Source: an alpha proteobacterium U9-1i (GTDB taxonomy: Bacteria; Pseudomonadota; Alphaproteobacteria; Caulobacterales; Aquidulcibacteraceae). Taken from it: 64,000 nt of DNA. Within the stretch, counting starts at the first letter, position 1. Each line of letters starts with the position of its first letter. Position numbers and translations under genes: made by a program. Positions 17,030 to 25,558 of the stretch are shown one piece after another. The stretch is taken from the NCBI GenBank assembly GCA_000974665.1, contig BBSY01000002.1, positions 930,001 through 994,000 on the forward strand, given 5' to 3'. A model generated the notes under the pieces. That model had not been told where the DNA came from and searched no databases. It was given only the letters and a program-made list of their open reading frames with translations.

Positions 17030-17542
17030 TTGGCCAAGCGCGTTCTTTTTGCTGTGCTGCTTGCGGGCTTCGCCGTCGCGTCGGCGCACGCGCAGCGGCC
17101 CCAAGCTTGCGCCGGAGCGGAATTCCGGCAGTTTGACTTCTGGGTTGGCGCCTGGGAAATCACGCCAAGAAACGCTGAGCAACCCACTGGCCGCAGCACA
17201 ATCACTCTGTCGCAGGACGGCTGCGTGATTGTTGAAGCCTACAGTGCCGCTAGCGGCAATGGGGCGGTAAGCCTCAGCGGCTACGACGCAAGGCGCGGCG
17301 TTTGGCGTCAAACCTGGTCTTCCAGCACTGGCAGCACCGCTTATCTGGAGGGGGGCGTTCATGCGGACGGTGCGATGGAGTTGACCGATCGCGGCCAGCC
17401 TTGGGCCACTGCGACCGGCGCGATGAACCGCGTGCGTTGGCGTGCTGATGCAGATGGCGCCGTTTGGCAGTCGTGGGAAATTTCGCGCGATGGCGGCATC
17501 ACTTGGACGGCCATTTTCGACGACCGCTACGTGCGCAGATAA
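17030..17542 (+). CDS. secreted single-domain paralogue of the preceding C-terminal domain
   Basis: 170 residues if started at TTG 17030, which gives a compact signal peptide (AKRVLFAVLLAGFAVASAHA) and has AGGG 8 nt upstream; an ATG at 16985 overlapping the previous gene is the alternative. The mature domain repeats the neighbour's motifs in order: FRQFDFWVGAWEI, QDGCVIVEAY, WRQTWSS, YLEGGVHADGAMELTDRG, ITWTAIFDDRYVRR. A tandem duplication is the simplest origin. Confidence 0.72.
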   Translation: MAKRVLFAVLLAGFAVASAHAQRPQACAGAEFRQFDFWVGAWEITPRNAEQPTGRSTITLSQDGCVIVEAYSAASGNGAVSLSGYDARRGVWRQTWSSSTGSTAYLEGGVHADGAMELTDRGQPWATATGAMNRVRWRADADGAVWQSWEISRDGGITWTAIFDDRYVRR

Positions 17543-17588
17543 GATCGAAGCCCGCGCGCCACCGCATTAGCGCTGCGCCGCCACCATG

Positions 17589-19103
17589 CTAGGCTTTGCT
17601 TGCAGCGTAGCCGTCGCGCAGCTCGCGTTTCAGCACTTTACCGATGTGGCTGCGCGGCAAATCATCCAACAGAACCACGTCGCTGACGCGTTGCATCTTG
17701 CCAAGCTTGGCATTGGCGAACGCCTTCAACGCCGCTGCATCGGCGCCGCGTGAGACGACAAACGCTACTGGCGTTTCGCCCCATTCCGCCGACGGTGCGC
17801 CGATGACGGCCACATCGACGACGTCCGCGTGCTCCCGCAGCACCGCCTCAAGGTCGCTCGGATAGATATTGAAGCCGCCGGAAATGATCATGTCCTTCTT
17901 GCGGTCCATGAGCTCGAGGAAGCCATCGGCGTCGAAGCGGCCGACATCGCCCGTGCGAAGGAATAGCGTCCCATCAGGTGCGCGCCACGTTGCCGCTTCG
18001 GTTTGGTCTGGGCGATTGTGATAGCCGCTCATCATGATCGGCGAACGGCCAACGATTTCGCCTGCTTCGCCGCGCGGCAGTTCGCGGCCCTCCTCGTCGA
18101 TCACGCGGATGTCGTGCCCGGGCACAGGTATGCCCACTGTGTGCAGCTTGTTCGGAAACAGGTGCGCCGCCAGCATGCACGTGCCGCCGCCTTCGGTGAG
18201 CCCGAAGAATTCGATCAGCCCGCCGGGCCAGCGCTTTAGGATGTCGCTCTTCAACGCCGCGGAGAATGGCGCCGAGGTGCAGAATTTCACCATGAAGCTC
18301 GAAAGGTCGTAACTTTCGAAATCCGGGCGCGCCATCAGGCGGCTATACTGCACCGGCACCAGCATCGTGTGCGTCACGCGATGGCTTTGCGCCAGCGCGA
18401 GAAATGCGCCTGCCTCGAACTTCTTCATCAGCACCGCCGTGCCGCCGAGGCCGATGGTCGGAAAGAAGCTGACGAGCGTCGTGTTGGAATAGAGCGGCGT
18501 CGACAGCAATGTCACCGCATTAGGGCCATAGCCCATGCCGATCGCACGCTCGATGTGGCCAAAGCGCATGCCGTGGCTTTGAACGATCCCCTTGGGCGCG
18601 CCGGTCGTGCCTGAGGAATAGATAATGTTGAACGGCATCTCGGCCGTAACGTGCACTGGCGCGGGTGGGGCGCTTTCCGGCGCAAGCCAAGCCGCAAACC
18701 CACTGTCGATATCGACCAGCCGCGCATTGATCTGATCGCCGACGCCAGCAATCGCCGCGCGTACGTCAGGATCGACGAAAAACAATTCCGCGCCGCTGTC
18801 GGCTACCATCACAGCGATGCTTTCCGGCGTCGAGGAGGGCGCGATCGGCGCGACCGCGACGCCGGCCCGCAAAGCGCCAGCAAACAATACTGCGTATTCG
18901 ATCGACGTCGCCGCGCAGATCGCTATGCACGCGCCCACACCCAATCCATCGCGCTGCAACGCTGCGGCGATGCGGTCCATCAGAGCGTCGAGTTGGCGAT
19001 ACGTGAGCTGGCGTTCGTCCTGGATCAGCGCCGCTTTGTCAGGCGCGGACACCGCATTCTCGCGGATCATCTGCGACAACGATTTGAACGGCGGCGCGTT
19101 CAT
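17589..19103 (-). CDS. AMP-dependent acyl-CoA synthetase/ligase
   Basis: 504 residues with all ANL-superfamily motifs: the phosphate loop IYSSGTTGAPKGIVQSH (about 160), EFFGLTEGGG, the hinge RTGDVGRFDADGFLELMDRKKDM and the C-terminal catalytic Lys in SHIGKVLKREL. It activates a carboxylic acid to an acyl-CoA through an acyl adenylate; chain length is not predictable. The stop of RNase D lies 3 bp upstream of its ATG on the same strand, an association with no obvious functional meaning. Confidence 0.88.
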   Translation of the reverse strand: MNAPPFKSLSQMIRENAVSAPDKAALIQDERQLTYRQLDALMDRIAAALQRDGLGVGACIAICAATSIEYAVLFAGALRAGVAVAPIAPSSTPESIAVMVADSGAELFFVDPDVRAAIAGVGDQINARLVDIDSGFAAWLAPESAPPAPVHVTAEMPFNIIYSSGTTGAPKGIVQSHGMRFGHIERAIGMGYGPNAVTLLSTPLYSNTTLVSFFPTIGLGGTAVLMKKFEAGAFLALAQSHRVTHTMLVPVQYSRLMARPDFESYDLSSFMVKFCTSAPFSAALKSDILKRWPGGLIEFFGLTEGGGTCMLAAHLFPNKLHTVGIPVPGHDIRVIDEEGRELPRGEAGEIVGRSPIMMSGYHNRPDQTEAATWRAPDGTLFLRTGDVGRFDADGFLELMDRKKDMIISGGFNIYPSDLEAVLREHADVVDVAVIGAPSAEWGETPVAFVVSRGADAAALKAFANAKLGKMQRVSDVVLLDDLPRSHIGKVLKRELRDGYAASKA

Positions 19104-19106
19104 CTT

Positions 19107-19760
19107 CTACGAGTGCGCGAAAATATCGACGTCTTCCCAGCCCGCGAGATCGAGCGCGGCGCGCGAGGGCAGGAAGTCGAAGCACGCCTGCGCGATTTCG
19201 GTGCGGCCTTCGCGCGCCAGCATTGTGTCGAGTTTGTCCTTCAGAGCATGCAAATGAAGCACGTCCGAGGCCGCGTAGGCGAGCTGTGCGTCAGACAAAT
19301 CCGGCGCGCCCCAATCGGACGATTGCTGCTCCTTCGAGAGATCGCGGCCCAACAATTCCTTCGTGAGCTCTTTCAGTCCGTGCTTGTCGGTGTAAGTGCG
19401 CACAAGTTTGGAAGCGATTTTTGTGCAATAGATCGGCGCGCAAACGATCGAGAGATCGCGCATAAACATCGCCACGTCGAAGCGTGCGAAATGGAACAGC
19501 TTCAGCGTGCTCGTGTCCGTCAGCACGCGCTTCAGATTCGGGGCGTCGTAGGCAGCCCTGTCGAGTTGCACCAAATGGGCCTCGCCGCCGCCATCGGAGA
19601 GCTGAACCAGGCAAAGCGCGTCGCGCACCAGCGATAGGCCCAGCGTCTCGCTATCGACGGCGATCGCGCCGTGGAAACCCACGCTCTCGGGCAGGTCGCC
19701 CTTGTGCAAATGCACCGCCACATTGCGCCCGTCAGCGGTCAAGGAGATTTTTCTGCTCAT
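19107..19760 (-). CDS. rnd: ribonuclease D-like 3'-5' exonuclease (short form)
   Basis: 217 residues, a single DEDDy exonuclease domain: Asp and Glu in AVDSETLGL (Exo I), Asp in FHFARFDVAMF (Exo II), Tyr and Asp in LAYAASDVLHLHALKD (Exo III). The HRDC domains of full-length RNase D are missing, as is usual for the short alphaproteobacterial form. It trims RNA 3' ends. In many alphaproteobacteria this gene precedes lptC; here it is about 13 kb away. Confidence 0.88.
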   Translation of the reverse strand: MSRKISLTADGRNVAVHLHKGDLPESVGFHGAIAVDSETLGLSLVRDALCLVQLSDGGGEAHLVQLDRAAYDAPNLKRVLTDTSTLKLFHFARFDVAMFMRDLSIVCAPIYCTKIASKLVRTYTDKHGLKELTKELLGRDLSKEQQSSDWGAPDLSDAQLAYAASDVLHLHALKDKLDTMLAREGRTEIAQACFDFLPSRAALDLAGWEDVDIFAHS

Positions 19761-19807
19761 CGGCGAGCGGAATAATCCAATTTGACCGCCCGCGCCAGCC
19801 CAAGCGG

Positions 19808-21577
19808 CTACCGCGTCTGCGGCCCGTCTAGCGCTTCGTAGGTCACGAGATTAAAGCGATAGCGTTCGGTTTCTCGCATACGTTGGGCGATGACTTCGTG
19901 GAGGTCCGATCGCCAGGTCGTCCATTGGTCGACGAATGCATTGGCGCGGGCCCGGTCGCCGGCGCGCTGGATCGCCAGCGTCTCGCGCAGCAGCGATTCC
20001 ACGGCGGCTGGGTAGCGCGCGTAATTGATCGCCAAACGCCCACCTTCGAACCGCAAGACGCCATGCTGCAGGAACCAGTTCCATTGGATCAGCTGCATGG
20101 TTTGATACGGCTGTTCGCGGCGCGGCCGGTTTTTCTGCAACACGCGGCGAATGCCGCTCGCGTAGATGCCGCGCATCTGCGCGTCGCTGAATTGGCCGCG
20201 ATCGTGCAGGATGCGCGCGGCGGTGAGCGAGACGAGGTCCGCCTTCATCTCCTCCAGCAGATCGGCCGTATCCTCAAGCGCGGCGTCGAGTTCGCGTCCA
20301 TCCGCGGTTTGGTCGACGCCCAGATAATGGCCGATCTCGTGCCACAAGGTACGATAGAACCCGCCCTCGGCGGTGAGGTGGCCGCGATTGGCGTCCGCGA
20401 CCGCGGCATCGAACGCGCGCTGCGTTTCCGCAGAAATGTCCTCGTTGAGCAAGATATTGCCGCGCATCAGGATGGTGCGGCCGTATTGGCGCGTCAGATA
20501 CGCATCGTTCGGCAGGATGGTCGCCGTATTCACACCGCGCGCTTGGCCGAAATCGGCGACGATATTGTAGACGCTCACCGGAATGCGACTGCGGACCTCG
20601 CGATCGGATTGGTAGGGCAGCGCATCTTCGATCGCCTGCAATCCACTGAGGCCCGCCGCCAGTTCCCGCGAGCGCGGAATGTCGCGGATAAGCAGCGACA
20701 GCGCGTAGAACGTTTTCACGCCATAGAGCGCATCGTCATACGTCTCGTACGCGCCAATCTGGGCGTTGAGATTGCCTGTGAACTCGCCTGTCACCCACGC
20801 CGCGTCGCCGCCTTCGTAATCGTCCGCGAGGATATCGCGCGCCCGCAGCCGCAGATAGCGCGCGAACGCCGGATCGCCATCGGCGACATGATCCGCCGCA
20901 GCGTTGAGTTTTTCGAAGATGAACAGCGTATCGTGCGCGAACGTCACCGAGTACGGCACCGCGAAATAATCCTGCGCCGCGCGGGTACGGTCGGCCAGGC
21001 CCGGATGCAACGTATCGAACACCGGATGGTGGTCGAGGATGGTCAGGATGCGTTGGCGATTCACATCCGTGGCCGGCCAAACCACCGTGCGCGAATCCAA
21101 CAATTCCGCCCGCCGCTCCGGATGCGCCGCGATATACGCGTCGAGTGTCGCGCGCGTCGTCCCCGCCGGATACATGTTGCGCGATGGGCTCTCCGGCGAC
21201 ACAGAGAGAAACGCCTCGCGTGTGTTGTCGAGCGTCGTGGCGATCGGGCCGACATTCATGCGGAAGAGGTCGCGTTCGCGCGTCAGCTCCGGATGCGCCG
21301 CGATGAACGCATTCGCGGCGCGGGCGTCGGGATGGCGCTGCACCATGTAGAGCAGATGCATACGCTCGCCCGCGGCCATCAGCTCTGTCACCGCGGCGCG
21401 CTCACCCGGCGTCAGCGCGCTCATGTCCGGCGCCAGATGCACACGCTGGGTGCGCGCCAGCACCGCGTCGGCCTGTTCGGCCGTCCAGCTGGCGGCGATG
21501 GTCGGCGCCGGCGCTTCCGGCGGGTGGCTGGCGCAAGCGCTGAGGAGGAGGGCGGCGGCAAGGGTCAAAATACGCAT
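19808..21577 (-). CDS. zinc metallopeptidase lipoprotein, M49 (dipeptidyl-peptidase III)-like
   Basis: 589 residues from ATG 21577, selected for its lipoprotein signal (MRILTLAAALLLSACASH). Near residue 410 lies LWHEIGHYLGV and about 40 residues later DLLEEMKADLVSL; HExxH plus EExxAD is the metal-site arrangement of M49-like enzymes, though classical DPP III has one extra residue (HExxGH). Other conserved stretches are YFAVPYSVTF and VYNIVADFGQARG. It probably removes dipeptides in the periplasm (inference). The tRNA-Leu gene lies upstream on the opposite strand. Confidence 0.75.
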   Translation of the reverse strand: MRILTLAAALLLSACASHPPEAPAPTIAASWTAEQADAVLARTQRVHLAPDMSALTPGERAAVTELMAAGERMHLLYMVQRHPDARAANAFIAAHPELTRERDLFRMNVGPIATTLDNTREAFLSVSPESPSRNMYPAGTTRATLDAYIAAHPERRAELLDSRTVVWPATDVNRQRILTILDHHPVFDTLHPGLADRTRAAQDYFAVPYSVTFAHDTLFIFEKLNAAADHVADGDPAFARYLRLRARDILADDYEGGDAAWVTGEFTGNLNAQIGAYETYDDALYGVKTFYALSLLIRDIPRSRELAAGLSGLQAIEDALPYQSDREVRSRIPVSVYNIVADFGQARGVNTATILPNDAYLTRQYGRTILMRGNILLNEDISAETQRAFDAAVADANRGHLTAEGGFYRTLWHEIGHYLGVDQTADGRELDAALEDTADLLEEMKADLVSLTAARILHDRGQFSDAQMRGIYASGIRRVLQKNRPRREQPYQTMQLIQWNWFLQHGVLRFEGGRLAINYARYPAAVESLLRETLAIQRAGDRARANAFVDQWTTWRSDLHEVIAQRMRETERYRFNLVTYEALDGPQTR

Positions 21578-21688
21578 GCGCGCGCCGTAGCATGGCGGCC
21601 AAGCCGGGGCCACGTCGCCCGTCGCGCAGGTGCGCCCGGCCACCAAGTTGACGGCGCGCAACCGCTCCACTACACCCCCGCGCTCAGT

Positions 21689-21775
21689 GCCCGGATGGCG
21701 GAATTGGTAGACGCACCAGCTTCAGGTGCTGGCGCTCGCAAGGGCGTGGAGGTTCGAGTCCTCTTCCGGGCACCA
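21689..21775 (+). tRNA. tRNA-Leu (anticodon CAG)
   Basis: An 87-nt cloverleaf with acceptor GCCCGGA/TCCGGGC, discriminator A and encoded CCA. The anticodon stem CCAGC/GCTGG encloses TTCAGGT, giving anticodon CAG. A long variable arm (GGCGCTCGCAAGGGCGT region) and GGTTCGAGTCC T-loop are typical of a class II leucine tRNA. Confidence 0.97.
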
Positions 21776-21910
21776 CTTGCTTTTTCCGGGCGGCTGGAGC
21801 GCCCCCCAGCGCGCCGGACCGCCGCCAAACGCGCTCCAAAGCCACGTCAACACCCCTCCAACAGCGCTTAACCTTGGCGTTGGGCGCGGGCTGATATACC
21901 TCCCCGCCAA

Positions 21911-23716
21911 ATGACTCCCCGGGACAGAATCCGCAATTTCTCCATCGTGGCGCACATCGACCACGGCAAGTCCACGCTCTCCGATCGGCTGATCCAGGAG
22001 ACGGGTGGCCTCACCGCGCGCGAAATGACCGAGCAAGTGCTCGACAATATGGACATCGAGAAGGAGCGCGGGATCACCATCAAGGCGCAGACCGTGCGCC
22101 TCGATTACAAGGCCAAGGACGGCAAGGATTACGTCCTGAATCTGATGGACACGCCCGGCCACGTGGACTTCGCCTACGAGGTCTCCCGCTCGCTCGCCGC
22201 CTGCGAAGGCGCGCTGCTGATCGTGGACGCCAGCCAAGGCGTCGAAGCGCAGACGCTCGCCAACGTCTATCAGGCGCTCGACAACAATCTCGAGATCGTG
22301 CCCGTCCTCAACAAGATCGATCTGCCGGCCGCCGAGCCCGATCGCGTGCGCGCGCAGATCGAAGAGGTGATCGGCCTCGACGCGAGCGAAGCCATTCTCG
22401 CCTCCGGCAAAACGGGCGAGGGCATCCAGGACTTGTTAGAGGCCATCGTCACGCGCCTGCCGCCGCCAACCAAAGGCGATTCCAACGCGCCGCTGAAAGC
22501 GCTGCTGGTGGACGCCTGGTACGACACGTATCTCGGCGTCGTTGTGCTCTTCCGCGTCATTGATGGCGTGATGAAGAAGGGCATGCGCGTCAAGCTGATG
22601 CAGACTGGCGCCGATTACGGCATCGATACGCTCGGCGTGCTGCGCCCGAAGCGCGAGGAGGTGGCCGAACTCGGCCCCGGCGAGATCGGCATCCTCACCG
22701 CGAGCATCAAGGAAGTTGGTGACGCCCGCGTCGGCGACACCATCACCGAATATCGCCGCGAGACGGCCGCGGCTTTGCCAGGCTTCAAGCCCGCGCAGCC
22801 CGTGGTGTTCTGCGGCCTCTTTCCGCAAGACGCGGCGAACTTCGAGGACCTCCGCGCCGCCATGGGCCGGCTGCGTCTCAACGACGCGAGCTTTTCCTTC
22901 GAAATGGAATCCTCCGCCGCGCTCGGCTTTGGCTTCCGATGTGGATTCCTTGGCCTCTTGCACCTTGAGATCATCCAGGAGCGGCTGACGCGCGAGTTCA
23001 ATCTCGAACTCATCGCCACCGCGCCGAGCGTTGTTTATCGCGTGCACATGAACAACGGCGATTTGCTGGAGCTGCACAATCCGGCGGACCTGCCGGACGT
23101 TGTGCACATCAAGGAAATCGAAGAGCCCTGGATCAAGGCGACGATCCTCACGCCGGACGAATATCTGGGCTCGATCCTGAAGCTCTGCCAGGATCGGCGC
23201 GGCATCCAGAAGGATCTCTCTTATGTCGGCTCGCGGGCGATGCTGGTGTACGAGCTGCCGCTCAACGAAGTCGTGTTCGATTTCTACGATCGCTTGAAGA
23301 GCGTCAGCCGTGGCTATGCGAGTTTCGATTATCAGATCATCGATCACCGCGCCGGCAATCTGGTGAAGATGTCGATCCTGGTGAATGACGAGCCGGTCGA
23401 TGCGCTGTCCATGCTGGTGCACGCTGGGCGCGCTGAATCACGCGGCCGCGCCATGTGCGAGAAGCTCAAGGAGCTGATCCCGCAGCACCTGTTCAAAATT
23501 CCAATCCAAGCCGCCATCGGCGGCCGCATCATCGCCCGCGAGACCATCAGCGCGCTCCGCAAGGACGTGACCGCCAAATGCTACGGCGGCGACGCCTCCC
23601 GCAAACGCAAGCTCCTCGACAAGCAAAAAGAGGGCAAGAAAAAGATGCGCCAGTTCGGGAAGGTCGATATCCCGCAGGAAGCGTTCATCGCGGCGCTGAA
23701 GATGGATTCTGATTGA
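21911..23716 (+). CDS. lepA: elongation factor 4 (back-translocating GTPase)
   Basis: 601 residues, the standard length. GTPase motifs are intact: G1 [10 protein letters not shown]2 RGITIKAQ, G3 DTPGHVDF, G4 NKIDLP, and switch elements. Domains II-V follow the EF-G order without domain IV, and the LepA-specific C-terminal domain ends with [16 protein letters not shown]. It remodels stalled ribosomes. The protein starts [20 protein letters not shown] 12-bp inverted repeat spans its stop codon. Confidence 0.97.
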   Translation: MTPRDRIRNFSIVAHIDHGKSTLSDRLIQETGGLTAREMTEQVLDNMDIEKERGITIKAQTVRLDYKAKDGKDYVLNLMDTPGHVDFAYEVSRSLAACEGALLIVDASQGVEAQTLANVYQALDNNLEIVPVLNKIDLPAAEPDRVRAQIEEVIGLDASEAILASGKTGEGIQDLLEAIVTRLPPPTKGDSNAPLKALLVDAWYDTYLGVVVLFRVIDGVMKKGMRVKLMQTGADYGIDTLGVLRPKREEVAELGPGEIGILTASIKEVGDARVGDTITEYRRETAAALPGFKPAQPVVFCGLFPQDAANFEDLRAAMGRLRLNDASFSFEMESSAALGFGFRCGFLGLLHLEIIQERLTREFNLELIATAPSVVYRVHMNNGDLLELHNPADLPDVVHIKEIEEPWIKATILTPDEYLGSILKLCQDRRGIQKDLSYVGSRAMLVYELPLNEVVFDFYDRLKSVSRGYASFDYQIIDHRAGNLVKMSILVNDEPVDALSMLVHAGRAESRGRAMCEKLKELIPQHLFKIPIQAAIGGRIIARETISALRKDVTAKCYGGDASRKRKLLDKQKEGKKKMRQFGKVDIPQEAFIAALKMDSD

Positions 23717-23749
23717 GGCTTGCGAAGCGCGCGTCAGTCAGAATCCATC
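23701..23749 (+). terminator. 12-bp inverted repeat across the lepA stop
   Basis: GATGGATTCTGA (23701-23712, the last lepA codons) is perfectly complementary to TCAGAATCCATC (23738-23749), with a 25-nt loop that contains a smaller GCTT-GCG-AAGC hairpin. There is no T-run, so it may stabilise the 3' end rather than terminate; a weaker C5/G5 hairpin follows at 23758-23778. Confidence 0.5.
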
Positions 23750-23797
23750 CTGGACGACCCCCGGCGCGAACCTGGGGGCAATCCGGGATCACCTGCG

Positions 23798-23986
23798 CTA
23801 GCGCGCCATCAACTTCGCCTTTTCCATCACGTCCGTGCTCTGACACTGGGGATTCTGGCAGGTAACTGGGCCGAATCCTTGGTCCGGGTTCTTGCGGCGA
23901 GCTTCCTTCTGTTCCTCGACGGTGAACGTGGAAACATCGAACTCCGCCTCGCAGCGAAGGCATTTGTAGCGTTTCTGAGTGGGCAT
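23798..23986 (-). CDS. small zinc-ribbon protein
   Basis: 62 residues with two Cys pairs: YKCLRCEAEFDV at the N-terminus and VTCQNPQCQSTDV near the C-terminus, separated by a charged helix (EEQKEARRKNPDQ). The spacing fits a zinc ribbon. The protein begins MPTQKRY. Its partner is unknown. It is convergent with lepA and divergent from the TIR gene at 24084. Confidence 0.7.
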   Translation of the reverse strand: MPTQKRYKCLRCEAEFDVSTFTVEEQKEARRKNPDQGFGPVTCQNPQCQSTDVMEKAKLMAR

Positions 23987-24083
23987 TTGCCTTTTTCCTA
24001 GACGCGCGTTCGCGCTAACCTAGGGGCATTGCCTCACGATTCGCCTAGCGTTGCGAGTCGAGCTTAGCCAGCGCGGATCGACG

Positions 24084-25025
24084 ATGGGTCAGAAGAAACT
24101 GTTCATATCATACTCGCACGCCGACTCAGCGCTGTTGGCGGTGCTCAGAACCCATCTCAAGCCGCTCGAGCGCACCGGCGTGATCGCACCTTGGTTTGAC
24201 GGGTATCTGGTCCCCGGCGACGACATCGACGCCCAAGTTCGTCGCGCCCTTGAAACGGCGGAGCTAGTCGCGCTGTTGGTGAGCCCAGACTTCCTTGCAT
24301 CCGACTATTGCTACGACGTTGAAATGCAGTCGGCAGTCCGCCGTCACGAGGCGGGTGCGGCGCGCGTTGTTCCAATCATTGCACGGGAATGCCAATGGCA
24401 CGGCGCGCCGTTCGGCAGGCTTGTGGCTGTGCCTTCCGATGGGAAGCCGATCATGTCGGCGCATTGGCCGGACAAGGATGCTGCGTGGACCATTGTTGCA
24501 AAAGGCATTGAGAGCGCCGCGAAGGCCGAGGTTGTCGCTTCGCGAAACGAAGCTCGCGCGACGCCGGCGCCGGCTGCCGCTCCTCTGGGCGGTCAAGCGC
24601 CGATGCGGGTTGCCGCCAAGAAGAGATTTACAGATCGTGATAAGGACGAATTCAAAGGCTCAGCATTTGATCATATTGCGCGCATGTTTGAGATTTCCAT
24701 CGGTGTTCTCGACGGTGAACTGTCAGGATCGTTTCGCCGCATCGACGCAAACAAATTTACAGCCACCATCTACAAATCTGGCACCAAGGTAGCTGGATGC
24801 ACGCTTTGGATGGGAGGCGCGTTTTCCAGTGACTCGATTTGCTATGTAGGCAATGATCGGGGCGAAACGAACAGCATGAACAACTGGCTGAGCATCGAGA
24901 CCAATGGTGACGCGCTCGCTCTCAAGCCCCAAATGACTCTCGCTAGGGGCGGTGATGACGTGATGCTGGATCCTCACGGCGCCGCGCAGTTCCTCTGGGC
25001 CGAGTTTGTTGCTCGTTTGCAGTGA
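24084..25025 (+). CDS. TIR-domain protein with uncharacterised C-terminal domain
   Basis: 313 residues from ATG 24084. Residues 1-140 form a TIR domain: KKLFISYSHADSALL, WFDGYLVPGDDI (BB loop), VALLVSPDFLASDYCYDVEM, whose C-x-x-x-E pattern matches the catalytic Glu region of NAD-cleaving TIRs. An Ala/Pro-rich linker (about 160-190) leads to a ~115-residue beta-rich C-terminal domain (FDHIARMFEISIGVLDGELSG, KFTATIYKSG, LKPQMTLARG) that I do not recognise. TIR proteins of this shape are often immune or stress effectors whose second domain senses a signal. It stands alone, beside a pseudogene and a repeat-rich region. Confidence 0.78.
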   Translation: MGQKKLFISYSHADSALLAVLRTHLKPLERTGVIAPWFDGYLVPGDDIDAQVRRALETAELVALLVSPDFLASDYCYDVEMQSAVRRHEAGAARVVPIIARECQWHGAPFGRLVAVPSDGKPIMSAHWPDKDAAWTIVAKGIESAAKAEVVASRNEARATPAPAAAPLGGQAPMRVAAKKRFTDRDKDEFKGSAFDHIARMFEISIGVLDGELSGSFRRIDANKFTATIYKSGTKVAGCTLWMGGAFSSDSICYVGNDRGETNSMNNWLSIETNGDALALKPQMTLARGGDDVMLDPHGAAQFLWAEFVARLQ

Positions 25026-25032
25026 TAGCTTT

Positions 25033-25346
25033 GTGAAAGTCGTCTACACCACCCGCCTCCGTCTCCGTTCGCGGCTCATGATCCCGCGTTTCTTCTTCGC
25101 CAACATTCCCATCACCCTGCAACTCATCCGCGCGCCTGGGTTTTTGGGCGGCGCGTCGATCATGGAGGGCCACGCGTCGCCGGCTGACCGCGCGATACGC
25201 TGCCCAGCTGGGACGAAGCGCACGCGTGCCTAATCGCCCGCCGCCGCGCCACACCCGTGCGCAAACCCACGCTAGATCACGCCACGCGCAATTACGCCCC
25301 GCCGCGGCCGTCGATGCGGTTCGAATTTCCATCGCGCCGTGCCTAA
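25033..25346 (+). pseudogene. decayed ABM-fold / spheroidene-monooxygenase-like gene
   Basis: From GTG 25033 the frame reads KVVYTTRLRLRSRLMIPRFF then RAPGFLGGASIMEG, like the start of small DUF3291/spheroidene monooxygenase-like proteins. It then loses sense and stops at 25231-25233. A second frame resumes at about 25194 with LPSWDEAHACLIARRRATPV and ends FEFPSRRA at TAA 25344-25346, like the end of the same family. The middle (about 60-80 residues including the W/F-rich core) is missing, so an internal deletion that also shifted the frame is inferred. Family identity is from memory and moderate. Confidence 0.55.
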
Positions 25347-25400
25347 CGCATCAGTCATCCCGGACCCGCGCAGCGCGATGATCGAAGCTTGCAAGCGCCC

Positions 25401-25426
25401 ACCTCTACCCCGTGAGGGGGAGAGGT
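25401..25426. repeat. short palindromic element
   Basis: ACCTCT and AGAGGT (25401-25406, 25421-25426) plus CCCC/GGGG form a hairpin with loop GTGA and one mismatch. GATCGC-GGCA-GCGATC (25427-25442) follows directly. The CCTCTCCC...GGGAGAGG pattern is a common dispersed repeat in this bacterial class. Confidence 0.55.
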
Positions 25427-25532
25427 CGATCGCGGCAGCGATCGGGTGAGGGGGCGCGGCGCATGCACGTGCGCAGCGCTCTATCCTGAAACGCACCCCT
25501 CATCCGTCCGCCTTCGCTGCGCTCGCCGGACA

Positions 25533-25558
25533 CCTTCTCCCCTACACAGGGGAGAAGG
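25533..25558. repeat. perfect 10-bp hairpin
   Basis: CCTTCTCCCC (25533-25542), loop TACACA, GGGGAGAAGG (25549-25558). The arms are perfect. A purine-rich tract follows (GAAAAGGGGGA). It is probably another copy of the same dispersed repeat class rather than a terminator, since there is no adjacent gene end. Confidence 0.6.

Noticed and set aside
19883-21871. A 662-residue plus-strand open frame
   Set aside because: It is antisense to the lipoprotein peptidase and runs through the tRNA-Leu gene; the translation is Arg/His-rich without domains. It is a GC-rich shadow frame.
22436-23422. A 328-residue minus-strand open frame inside lepA
   Set aside because: lepA is complete and unmistakable on the other strand; the antisense product is His/Arg-rich with no motif.
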